Source: Argentina anserina
Taxonomy: Eukaryota > Streptophyta > Magnoliopsida > Rosales > Rosaceae
DNA: 64,000 nt
Reading direction: 5' to 3'
Assembly: GCF_933775445.1 (NCBI RefSeq)
Contig: NC_065877.1
Span: 25,482,001 to 25,546,000 of the forward strand
The position numbers and the translations under genes are program-made. The notes under the pieces are model-generated. The model searched no databases. It saw nothing but the letters and a program-made list of their open reading frames with translations, and was not told the DNA's origin. This document shows, piece by piece, positions 34,829 through 45,304 of this stretch (its first letter is position 1; each line of letters begins with the position of its first letter).

Positions 34829-34875
34829 TATATAAATGAATTGTTTCAGTTTAGGGTTTCCAAAATTGGAAACCC
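34829..34875 (+). promoter_or_regulatory. LTR TATA box and downstream palindrome
   Basis: TATATAAA at 34829; GGGTTTCCA and TGGAAACCC (34854-34875) pair around AAAT, longer than in the sister LTRs because the spacer changed in a pairing-compatible way. Confidence 0.7.
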
Positions 34876-37443
34876 CTCACCCGCGCCCCCTCTCTCGTTT
34901 TCTTTCTCTCTCCCCCGAGTTCCCTCTCTCTCCGGCGATCTCTCCCTCCGACCGGCCGTGTCACACACCGCCAGGCTCAAGACCACCGCACGGACCACCT
35001 CAGCTACCCTGGAGCTCACCGTGCCGTGCCTCGCTGCCGTGAGAATGCCTGACGTCGCCAAAGATTCTGCAAATCCTTCGCCGTGCTTCTCCGCCGCCAC
35101 AGTGCTCGAGGCGAGCTCGTAACCATCAAATCGAGGTGAGATTGATGCTAGGGATGATTTTTGTGTGTTTGGAGTGAGATTAGAGATCAGATGGAGGAGG
35201 AGGTTTACCGCCGCTTAGAGGTGGCGCGTGTGTTAGCCTAGGGGTGGTCTGAGACCGTAGGAGGGTGGAGGAGGAGGAGAGGAAGGTTTTGGGGGCGGCG
35301 GTGGCGTGCTACGCGCCGGCTTTAGGCTCGGAGTGTGGGCCCCACGCGCGGCCTGCCGGAGGTGGCGTGTGTACCCCACGCGCCGCCACGTTCGGCGGCG
35401 CGTGAACAGTGATTTCAAACAGTAATTGTAAAAATTTATTTTTACGACGATGAATGTAAAAAGATAATTTACGTATGGTAAATGTAAATTTCTTTTACGT
35501 ACAGTAAATGTAAATGAAATTACTTTCAGTAAATATAAATGGTAATTTCGAAAGGGTAATTTAGTAATTATTATTTACTGAGACAATATTTACATTTGAA
35601 TAGTATTCATACGTACAGAAAAATACGTAAACAGTATGTACACGTACATGAATACGTAATTGATGTGTATTTGTACATAAATATATGAATAGTACATACG
35701 TGAATAATTCATATTATTACTGTTTCGGCATTTAAAGGTTTACGTAATGATTCTAAATTCTTTTCTTATCTTTTCAAGGTGATCGTTAAATCAAGAAAAT
35801 AAGTTACTGTCGGAATTGTGGAATTACGCTCGAGTTTATAAGGTGAGTAAAATATCACATATTTACGAATCTACCCTTGCGGAGATTCAAAATTATGCAG
35901 AATTTTAAAGAATGAAGTATGACATGTATATCATATAGTGGAGTATATATATACTTGTAGAAATGGTAAATAAGTACATTTATATATAGTTTGCTATATT
36001 ATATACTGTTATGATTTCGTTGTGAATATGTCATTTTGATGACGAGATTATATATCGAGCATGTGTTTTGATTTTACAATATGACATGTGGTTTTAACAT
36101 GGAGATTGTTAAAACTTTTTTGTCTTCAGACGTGATTGATGTCTTCGGACGAGTTTTTGTCTTCGGACGTGATTGATGTCTTCAAGCGAGTTTTTTGTCT
36201 TCGGACGTTTTTATGTCTTCGGACCAATCTTCAGACGTGTTTGGCATGTCGGAACCTAGCCTTTGGTCGGGCGAAAGTTACGATACAGTTAGAGCTCTAG
36301 TCTGTTTGCCGGAGTACTGCATGTGAGGTAACAGATGGGTTATCGACTCATGAGTACTCATACTTTTGGATGTTGGGTAGTAGGAGGTTGCCCAATGTCG
36401 GCGGTGTACTACGTGAGGGGTAACAGAGATGTACCAGCGTTCATTAGTACCCGAACTATAAATGCATTTGGGTAAACAGAGGGGTTGCCCAATTTCTCAT
36501 GAGCACTTTCATTTTCATATTTTTGGGACAACCAGATAGGCCGTCCATTGACTCATGAGTGCATTTATATTTGTTGATTTGTGGATTTTCGTATATATTG
36601 AATGCGAGTTATATTTTTATTTTACTCATACGAGCTGTAAAGCTTACTGGGTTTGTGTTTACAATCCCGGTGCACCTATTCGCAGGTGTCGATTAGTGGG
36701 AATCGAATGACAACTCTGAAGACTCGAAGTCGTTCATTTTCCAGCTTGTGGTGAGGATTTATTGTGAATTTGTGTGAGAATTTGTGATGATTATTACATT
36801 TCCATTTGGTTTGTAATAATTGGTTGTCTGAGTTGCATTGTGAACTCAGTAATGATCCACTGCGACATTAAAACGATTTCTATTTATTGAGATTTGTTTT
36901 AGCGTTTTTCATGACTTCGAAATTTGAGTTTTTATGCTCGAAATTTCGGGGTCGTGACAATTAAATATACTATTTTTTATGTATAACATTGTTCAAAATA
37001 TTATATTGTTTGATGATGATTATGTTAATTAATTTTTTTAATGAAATCCTCATAAATTTAAAATTTATTATATAAATTATAATATTAATAATTTATATAT
37101 TTTATGGGGTCTAGCTAAATAAATTTTCGAACTTCTATTATCTTATAAATTTAGTGAATTATTAATTTAACACGTTGGCTCCGAGTTGAGACCGGAAAAA
37201 AGTTTTATTTTAGCGAGGTTATTATTTAATCGGGTATTATTTAACGAAGTTTTACTATATTTGGCAAAAAAAACTCTAAATACATGTCACATCATCAATT
37301 TAATGGAGAAACTAACGGAGGTACCATATTGGGTAACGGTGCAATAGTTCAGGTACCATTTCGGGTAACAAAAATTCGTAGGTACCAAAAAATACATTTC
37401 ACGATACTTCAGGTATCATTTTGGGTTTTTTCTCTATTTAATT

Positions 37444-39046
37444 ACTTTTTATTGTCAAAAATTACAACAAATAATATTACCAAACTTCATATATCAATTA
37501 AAAAGCTATATGAGTTTTGATAAACTTCGTTTAGGATATGAGGAAAACAATTGTTCAGTGATGTTTGAATTTTTTGGGTTGATTTTAATATTTAGTGAGT
37601 TACAGATCAATGAATGAAAAAAAAACAACAACATTATTAATTATAAATTTAAGAGTGAAAGTGAAAATTAATTTGAGATAGATTGTGTAATTATTAAGAA
37701 TTTTTTTAGTTATCTATAATAATTGCATATTAGAATTGGAAAGAAATTAATGCATAATAATTTGATTGGATTATGAGTATTTTCGGAAAATCAAGGAAAT
37801 CTAAATAACATTTTGAGCATTTGTAAAAGTGAAATTGAGGTATATTAAGTAAAGATGTCCAAATACCATTTTTGAAGGTATGAATAGAAGCTCCGTTCAT
37901 TTGATTATCACATTGTACATGTAATTTTATTGCTACTAAGATTCCAACATTCTTGAATCTATAATCCTCTTGAGACCGGCTAGACATATGTTACGTAGTG
38001 TTCTAAGACTAACCTAGTACGGTCATTTCAAGAATATTTTCAGTTTTATTTGAGATTTTATTTGAGGAAAATGCAGATCGTCTATCACAAATCTAGGTGT
38101 TGCATAAAATTCGTAAAAATCGAACCCACTTTTGCCATAGCCATACATTGAACAACCTTCACGTGGCCACAGTCGTCCTAAATTCTTTTACGAGAGAACA
38201 CTTGCTCAATAAGCAGATCTTTATGCGAAATCTTCTCCAGATTTTTCTCTTGGTCAAATCTTTGTGAGAAGCAACTCGTGGCCATAAATCACAGCACAAT
38301 TTGGCACGTCCAATTCTCCACGAGCAATAGACTCAGTCCCGTTGCTATTCAAAACTGGTTCTTGTTCTGGTTCTATTATGTCCACTTGGTCTTACAATGC
38401 CCACACCTCTCTAATAGTTAAACAGATCCTCAATAGTAGAATTATCAAGTAATCCTCTTTCTCCTTCATAACTATCTTCCCTTACAAATATCCCTCTCTA
38501 CTTTCTGGGTTTGTGATTTTTACGACTGTACCTGATATCAGCTTCAGCTTTGGTTTTTATGAGGTGGGATCATTTTAACGACAACTGATATATTTAATAT
38601 TGTGTCTCTGATTGATTATCCATGCATTATTTGTGTTAAAACTGCGTGTGTTCTTAATGTTGTTACTGTATCTTTATTTGCTACTTCAAGGAATATATAT
38701 CGGTCTTGGGGTAGCTATGCAATCAATGTGCATGAACCTATAACTCATTCTAGTTTCTGGGTTCTAAATTTTGAACTAGTTCCCAAAATGTGCTGTTTCG
38801 AAGTAGGTTGAATTTCTTGATGAGCCAATTTATATTCCATATTCGAGTTTTGGTTGGTGATCGAAGGAATACAGGTTGGATCTTATGAATTTACTATAGA
38901 TCTTGATTTCTGTATGAATGAGAAATGGAGAAGAACAAGAAAAAGTGATGATCCCTATATGTTCTAGGCTAATTGTAAATGAAACAGAGAATGAGGGCTT
39001 AGAGGGTCTCCAAGGAGCAAGATGGCTCTCTATATATGAGTAGTTC
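37444..39046. other. Intergenic, between the MULE and the copia element
   Basis: No gene recognised. If the ELF3-like locus has its first exon and leader upstream of the copia insertion, it should be here, but no reading frame resembling the conserved ELF3 N-terminus was seen. Confidence 0.5.
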
Positions 39047-39051
39047 AGTAT

Positions 39052-39193
39052 AGTGGAAAGGTGAGATACTTGTTGTATTTGCTTGATTTCATACATAGAT
39101 TACAATTGTATATATAGCCTAATTTACACTAATTGCTCCGTGATTCACGGAGGGAACCACGGGCCGTGATTCCCGGCTTGATTCACGCCGACA
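39052..39193 (-). repeat. 3' LTR of the copia element
   Basis: Read on the minus strand it starts TGTCGGCGTGAATC and ends CTTTCCACT. It includes a TATATATA stretch and two copies of CGTGAATCACGG-type inverted sequence near its start. Confidence 0.92.
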
Positions 39194-39790
39194 CTCCCCC
39201 TCAAGTTGGTGCATACATATCAACCATGCCCAACTTGCTAAGTGAATTATAAAATGCCTTTTTAGACACTCCTTTTGTGAGCATATCGGCAAGTTGCTCT
39301 TCTGTACAAACAAAAGGAAAACTAATGATCTTCGCTCTAGTTTTTCCTTTATAAAGTGACGATCAACCTCCATGTGTTTCGTACGATCATGTTGCACAGG
39401 ATTATGTGAAATATCAATAGCTGCCTTGTTGTCATAGTACAACTGCATAGCACATTTAGGCTTAATACCCAAATCTTGTAGTAAATTTCTAAGCCATAAT
39501 AATTCGCACACTCCCTGAGCCATACCTCTGTATTCTGCTTCAGCACTTGATCGAGCTACCACATTTTGTTTCTTACTCTTCCATGTAACAAGATTACCCC
39601 CAACAAAGGTGAAATACCCTGATGTGGATCTCTGATCTGTGATATTTCCAGCCCAGTCTGCATCTGTGAAGCCACAAATTTCAAGGATATTATTGCGATT
39701 AGAGAACATTACTCCTCTCCCCGGAGCTGACTTCAAGTACCTTAAGATCCTTATAACAGCATCCATGTGGTCCTCACTGGGATTATGCAT
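39119..39790 (-). pseudogene. Copia RNase H domain, C-terminus frameshifted
   Basis: RNase H removes the RNA template. Motifs: GFTDADWAGNITDQRSTSGY with the active-site Asp, SSAEAEYRGMAQG with Glu, LYYDNKAAIDISHNPVQHDR with Asp, and KHMEVDRHFIKEKL. After KEKLE the frame shifts, and the usual tail (LADMLTKGV type) is encoded in another frame. The open frame runs on into the LTR. Confidence 0.9.
39194..39206 (-). other. Polypurine tract of the copia element
   Basis: The minus strand reads AACTTGAGGGGGAG directly before the 3' LTR TGTCGG, a classic plant copia polypurine tract. Confidence 0.9.
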
Positions 39791-39904
39791 GAATTGACTT
39801 ACTACACTTACTGCATACGCAACATCTGGTCTGGTATGTGATAGATAAATCAGGCGTCCAACTAGCCTCTGATAACGAGGTTTGTCAGTAGGGATTTGAT
39901 CTGG

Positions 39905-40891
39905 CTACTCTGCTAACCGATGGTTCTGCTCAATAGGAGTATCAATGGGAGTGCAATCCAACATACATGTCTCTGTTAGAAGGTCAAGAATGTACTTCCT
40001 CTGACATAGATAAATACCTTCATTTCCCCGGGCTACTTCAATGTCTAAGAAGTACTTGAGTGTACCTAGGTCCTTCATCTCAAACTCTTGGGCAAGTTGT
40101 TTCTGTAATCTATCCACCTCAACAATATCATTCCCAGTAACTACCATATCATCAACATATATAATTAATGCTGTTACCTTCTCTTGTTGATGTTTGAGAA
40201 ATAACGTGTGGTCTGAATTACTCTGTCTGTAACCAATTTTTCTCATGAATTGTGAGAATCTTCCAAACCAAGCACGAGGTGACTGTTTAAGACCATACAA
40301 TGACTTTCTCAATCTGCATACAGAGGTAGTTGGAGAAGTGGCCACATATCCAGGCGGAAGATCCATGTATACTTCATCTGTCAGTTCTCCATGAAGGAAT
40401 GCATTCTTAACATCAAACTGTCTAAGTGGCCGGTTCAAGTTAGCAGGGACAGAGAGCAATACCCGGATAGTGTTTATTTTTGCAACAGGTGCAAATGTCT
40501 CATCATAGTCTATGCCATATGTCTGGGTGAACCCATTTGCTACTAGTCATGCTTTATACCGGCTCACTGACCCATCTGGATTATGCTTCACTGTAAACAC
40601 CCAACGACATCCTACAGTCTTCTTGCCATCTGGTGGAGGTACAAGCTCCCAAGTATTGTTCTTTTGTAATGCTTCCATCTCTTCCTCCATTGCTTTTCTC
40701 CATTTTGGATCTCCCAATGCATCCTGCACTTTGTTAGGTACTGATACAGTAGATATTTGATTCACAAATGACTCATATGACTTAGATAATCTTTTGGTAG
40801 ATATAAAATTTGCCACAGGATAGTTGGCTTTAGTCTGAAGGGTAGGTTCATATTGTTTTGTTGGTTGACCCCGAGTAGACCTATTTGGCAA
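39905..40891 (-). pseudogene. Copia reverse transcriptase with nonsense codons
   Basis: Segments 40891-40547 and 40459-39905 together hold the copia RT: WRKAMEEEMEALQKNNTWEL, GCRWVFTVKHNPDGSVSRYK, FDVKNAFLHGELTDEVYMD, GLKQSPRAWFGRF, the catalytic LIIYVDDMVVTG and DLGTLKYFLDIEV. A TGA follows SRYKA (near 40544), and a TAG follows NHRLAE (near 39903). Both fit single C-to-T changes. Confidence 0.9.
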
Positions 40892-41884
40892 GACAATAGT
40901 CTACTATTAACCCCAGTAGAATGACTAACCTCAGGTGAGTGATCTTCTGTACCAGATGAGCATTGGTCAGGGGTATAAATGACTGTACGGGAGACATGAG
41001 GGGCAGTTGTGTTGTCAGCTTCTGGTGCCTGAATGTCTGTAGTGACAACCTCCGGCGGTGCATGTGTAGTTGACACATTGGTAATCTCATAGACGGGCTC
41101 TCTTGTCACCATATCGATGGGCTCACTTATCTCCCCCTCTCCATGATACAACTCTTCAAAATATGAATTCTCCCCCTGAAGAGCAGTATCAGAAGAGGAA
41201 AAATAACTCATGTCCTCAAAAAAGGTAACATCCATAGTGACATAGTACTTCCGGGTGGGAGGATGATAGCACCGGTATCCTTTCTGATGGCTTCCGTACC
41301 CAAAAAACACACATTTAACTGCCCGGGCATCCAACTTAGACCGCTGATGTGGTGGAAGATGAACAAAAGCAACACAACCGAAAACACGGGCAGGAAGATT
41401 ATGAAAAGAGAGTAATGAGACATGAGATGCAAGCACCTCATAGGGAACTTTCCCTTGAATGACACGAGATGGAAGACGATTAATGAGGTGGGCGGAAGTA
41501 ATGACAGCATCACCCCAAAGGTATTTAGGCATATGGGCACTAAAAAGAATACACCGAGCCATATCAAGTAAATGACGATTTTTTCGTTCAGAAATCCCAT
41601 TTTGCTCAGGTGTGTAAGGACACGTTGTTTGATGAACAATGCCGTGTGTGTTAAAGAATTCATGAAAGACATGATTCACATATTCCCCCCATTATCAGAA
41701 CGAAGAACTCGAATGGTGGCATTATATTGTGTTTGGACAGAGGCATGGAAGGCACGAAAAGCTGGAAAAACCTCATCTTTATTTTTAAGAAGAACAATCC
41801 ATGAAACACGTGTGCAAGCATCAATAAATGACACAAAATAACGCATTCTTGACACAGTAGACTCTTTAGAGGGTCCTCAAACAT
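40762..41884 (-). pseudogene. Copia integrase, broken in the catalytic core
   Basis: The first core segment (41876-41690) contains VSFIDACTRVSWIVLLKNK and VLRSDNGG with the second catalytic Asp. One base appears missing right after it at 41686-41690, and the rest continues in another frame from 41679 (FFNTHGIVHQTTCPYTPEQN, catalytic Glu in GISERKNRH). A TGA at 41877-41879 replaces the Trp expected after HSDV. The C-terminal RVFGCVAFVHLP and CVFFGYGSHQKGYRCYHP follow, then a Ser/Thr-rich linker. Confidence 0.9.
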
Positions 41885-42430
41885 CAGAATGAATTAATTC
41901 AAAAGGAAAAATAGTTTTGGAAGTACTAGGTGAATAAGTAGATCGATGACTCTTACCCAAAACACACGTCTCATAACGTAAAACAGACTCGTCCACACTA
42001 ATAAACAAAGATGACATAGAGGTTTTCATAACACTAAAAGATGGATGTACTAAGCGACGATGCCATAACCAAATTTCACTTAGGACATCCACCTCACCAT
42101 TAGCATTAGTAACATAGGGTACGGGTGGAGGCGACAATATGGTAAAATAAGATTTGTCATAAGTCATATGATCAGACGCACCAGAATCAATAATCCATGT
42201 ACCAGAACTAACAAAGTGAGAAATATTGAAAGCCATACCAATTTGACCACGACCATTGATGGAGGCTGTAGGTGCTCTTCCAGCGGTATGAGAATTCGGA
42301 AGAGATGGTGCCGGAGAATGAGCATGAACAGTAAGATTGGAAACGACAACCGGTGCCTAAAGACTATGCTCTTGCTTTTGGATATATGTGAAAGCAGTGA
42401 GTAGAGAACCCTCCATTTCGTGTCCAGAAC
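41877..42430 (-). pseudogene. Copia protease and pre-integrase region, gag tail only
   Basis: WIIDSGASDHMTYDKSYF carries the DSG protease active site. Soon after, NANGEV joins directly to LSEIWLWHRRLVHPSF, the pre-integrase zinc region, so the middle of the protease is deleted. Upstream only a short Ala/Pro/Ser-rich tail with a start at MGSGHEMEGS (near 42433) remains and soon meets a stop. Confidence 0.82.
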
Positions 42431-43303
42431 CCATTAAAAGAAACAATAGAAAAATGAGGGATTAGAGAGCAAACAAAAAAAAAATCTGGCTCAGGTGCAG
42501 TTGTACTGACGATGCACTGGAACTGACGGTGGACTTTCTACTGACGGTGCACTTTCCCTGACGGTGTACTTGCACTGACGGTGTACTTGCACGGACAGAG
42601 AAAAAAAAAGATACTGAATCTGGCCGAACCGGGCCGGGTCGTGGAAACCGGGTTGGGTCGTGGAAACCGGGTCGGGTCGAATCGAGTCGGGTCGGGTCGA
42701 ACCGAGTCTGGGCCGGGCCTGATTGAAGCTTGGGCGGGGCAAAATGAAAAACGGGTCGGGATTTTAGGTTTTTATTCGAGAGGGATCTTGAGAGAGGCCG
42801 ATTCGAGAGTGATCTCGCGGCGATGGCAGAGGAGCGACTTCGGGCGGAGGCAGCAGCAGCGACGTCGGACTTGTGGTGAGGAGCGGCGCGGCGGTGGAGG
42901 AAGCTAGCTGATCTCGATCTCCGGTGGAGCAAGAGGCAGGGCTTGCCGGCTTTGGGTTTGAATGCAGCGTCGAAAGGTGGGAGATCCGATCTGGGGCAGA
43001 TGACGATGTCGATGTCGTTTTCGAGCGGCGATCTGCGGTGGTGCGAGGGTTAGGGTCGGTTCCGAGTTGGGTTGTCTGGGCTAACCGACTGATCCGATGC
43101 AGCCGGATCGGGTCTTCAAAGGAGGAAGGCAACGGCGCTTGATTGTTGCAAAAAGGGCAGCACGTCGGGTCGAGTGCGGAGGAGCGGTCGACTTTGGGTC
43201 GAGCGGCGCCGGAGAGCAGCAGCGTCGGAGGAGGCAGCGGTGAGCACGAGGGCGGTAACCGGCCGGAGAAGAAAAACGGGAAAAACCCAGAAAAAAGAGC
43301 ACG

Positions 43304-43318
43304 AAGGCTCTGATACCA
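43304..43318 (-). other. Primer binding site of the copia element
   Basis: The minus strand reads TGGTATCAGAGCC immediately after the LTR end CCACT, complementary to initiator tRNA-Met. Confidence 0.92.
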
Positions 43319-43460
43319 AGTGGAAAGGTGAGATACTTGTTGTATTTGCTTGATTTCATACATAGATTACAATTGTATATATAGCCTAATTTACACTAAT
43401 TGCTCCGTGATTCACGGAGGGAACCACGGGCCGTGATTCCCGGCTTGATTCACGCCGACA
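43319..43460 (-). repeat. 5' LTR of the copia element
   Basis: Same 142 bases as 39052-39193. The minus-strand end is ACT, not the canonical CA; the target duplication and primer site both support this boundary. Confidence 0.92.
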
Positions 43461-44359
43461 AGTATCCCTATATGTTTAGTCGCCATGCTTTTGCTAACAA
43501 CAATAGCAGCACCTTTCTTCCATCCACATCCTGGAGTGATGTGAGTACATTCAGTACAACAATCTATCTAGATTGATTTTTGCATTAATAAAGATTCATT
43601 ATTTTTCATTTAAAGAAGAAAAACAGAAAAGACTTGCATGCTGCAGATTTCTGGTTTTTAATGCCTGTTTCAGACTTTCAGCTATGTTCTCTTATAAGTT
43701 ATTCATGAAAGGCTTTCTATTGAGAGATTGCAAGGGATTGTGAGCAGTTAGGATTTGTTGCGTGCAGAGTTTTCTGTTAACTGTTGCAGCTTGTGCTTGT
43801 TTCCAATCTTAGGTTACACTTTTAGAAACACAGATCCAGTTTATGTGGGATTATAGTTGGTAAGAGTAGGTTAGAGTTGTTTCTCCGTGTATAAGTTCTT
43901 GGAGTTGTATTTCAGTTGTACATTATCATCATATCAATACACTTGAGTTATTTTTTCTCAGTATCAATTTCTTCACTTTCATACCTTCATATTGTACTTA
44001 GCTGACTTGCTTTGTTGTAGTGACATTTTATTCTTTTAGAGTTTCTCCTATGATTTAATTGTTTCACTATTAGTCGTAAATCTCAAACACCCGATCGTCT
44101 ATGATTCGTCTTTAGTTTGGTTGTAGTTTCACTGTTTTGGAATTGCTAAGATGGTTGCTTTGAGTGCCGCCTGATATATCTCTTGGGTACTTTTCTAAGG
44201 GTTAATGACTTAATGTCTTAATGTAATGATCTGTACCTCTAGGTTGGTTGGTATCCATCAAAGGAGTATTTTGACTCCATATTGCAGCTTGGTTGTGGCT
44301 TCTAATTTCTCAGAAGATTCAGTCTTACTCTTCTATCAGAGGCCAAGATATATACTACA
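43461..44359 (+). other. Upstream flank of the ELF3-like exons
   Basis: T-rich, intron- or leader-like sequence with several acceptor-like TGCAG or TCAG sites (44283-44287, 44311-44313, 44337-44339). No ELF3 N-terminal coding sequence seen. Confidence 0.4.
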
Positions 44360-45304
44360 ATGGCAAACTATGAAATGGTATCCTCCAAGTTAAATTCTGA
44401 AAATTTGATTTCCACAAGGCCATCATCATGTTCAGCTAACTGGGATCCATTCAGACAACACAGTACCTCCAACTTGAGAAATTTTCCTTCTAAAAAGTTT
44501 GGAAATGAGGATGAATTCAGATCCGCTGTCTCGTCCCAAGTAACAACTATGTATTGTAGAGACAGTCTGCGGAGAAAAGGGAAGGACAAACTACATCAGT
44601 TGAGCTACACATTGCAACTTAAAGATGATTATACTGAAACAACTAACGGAAGTAGCACCATAGAGCTGAAGTCGAGACAATACTTGGATAAACACATAGA
44701 TGAGAGTCCAAAAGCATGTCATAGTAATGAGGACCCTGTGAAAAAGTCTATTTCTCTCACTTTAGCTAGAGTCAGGGAGTTTGAAGATATATCATCTAGC
44801 TCATCAAAAAGAGTTGAGCATTTTGAATCATTAAAGAGGAAACATGCATCTATTAGTCCAGAATCCAGAGGCAGACAAGTGACTGATCTGAACAAATTAC
44901 ACGGTCAAGATGCACACTTCAACACAGAGCATTTGCCTGCAGTGTATGACAAAGAGGCCTTAAAAGATGACCGTTTGTTAGAATCTAGAATCGGATTAGT
45001 TGAAGACATTTCATCAAAGGGGAAAATGGAATCATATATGAGGTCATTTCTTGGGGATGATAAGTTTCCAACCAAGATTAAAAATAACTGTGAAAGAAGT
45101 GAAGAAAATTGTGGGGTTATGCGTGTTGGAATTTCAGACAGGCTTGAATATCTCTCAGATATGGTGGAGTCACGTACAGCTGTAGATATATCCCCTGATG
45201 ATGTCATGGGAGTACTAGGTGAACAGCAGTTCTGCAAAACGAGGGAAGCTATTATCAAGTAAGTCGTATCTACTTCTTGTTGAGTTGGTGTATTGAATCA
45301 TTAA

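Larger units (their letters stand above)
34508..36959 (+). repeat. Solo gypsy LTR, TSD attaa, nested in the MULE
   Basis: It runs TGTAATAACCCAAATTTTTC to GGGGTCGTGACA, flanked by ATTAA at 34503-34507 and 36960-36964. It carries all the usual parts of the family; the CTTCGGACGTG motif is locally expanded at 36121-36240. Layering shows the MULE is older than this insertion. Confidence 0.93.
33863..37434. mobile_element. MULE-like non-autonomous element with a nested solo LTR
   Basis: Inverted ends of about 165 bp (33863-34030 and 37270-37434) start GAGAAAATACCCAAAAT and contain ACGAATTTTTGTTACCC, GAACTATTGCACCGTTACCC and ACATGTCACATCATCAA (or complement). A perfect 9-bp duplication TATTTAATT flanks it at 33854-33862 and 37435-37443, the Mutator signature. 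Removing the solo LTR leaves about 1.1 kb of AT-rich, non-coding DNA. Confidence 0.88.
39052..43460 (-). mobile_element. Ty1/copia element, both ends present, gag-less
   Basis: Two 142-bp LTRs (39052-39193, 43319-43460), identical base for base by eye, enclose protease-integrase-RT-RNase H on the minus strand. A 5-bp duplication AGTAT lies at 39047-39051 and 43461-43465. The primer site and polypurine tract are present. A long GC-rich leader (42430-43300) follows the primer site and no gag core is recognisable. Pol has nonsense codons and frameshifts. It is a recent insertion of a defective copy, so it was probably moved by another element's proteins. It lies 0.9 kb upstream of the ELF3-like exons. 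Confidence 0.92.

Noticed and set aside
42462..43363. 199-codon Pro/Ser-rich minus-strand frame before copia pol
   Set aside because: It lies in the leader just after the primer site, runs into the LTR and shows no gag core.
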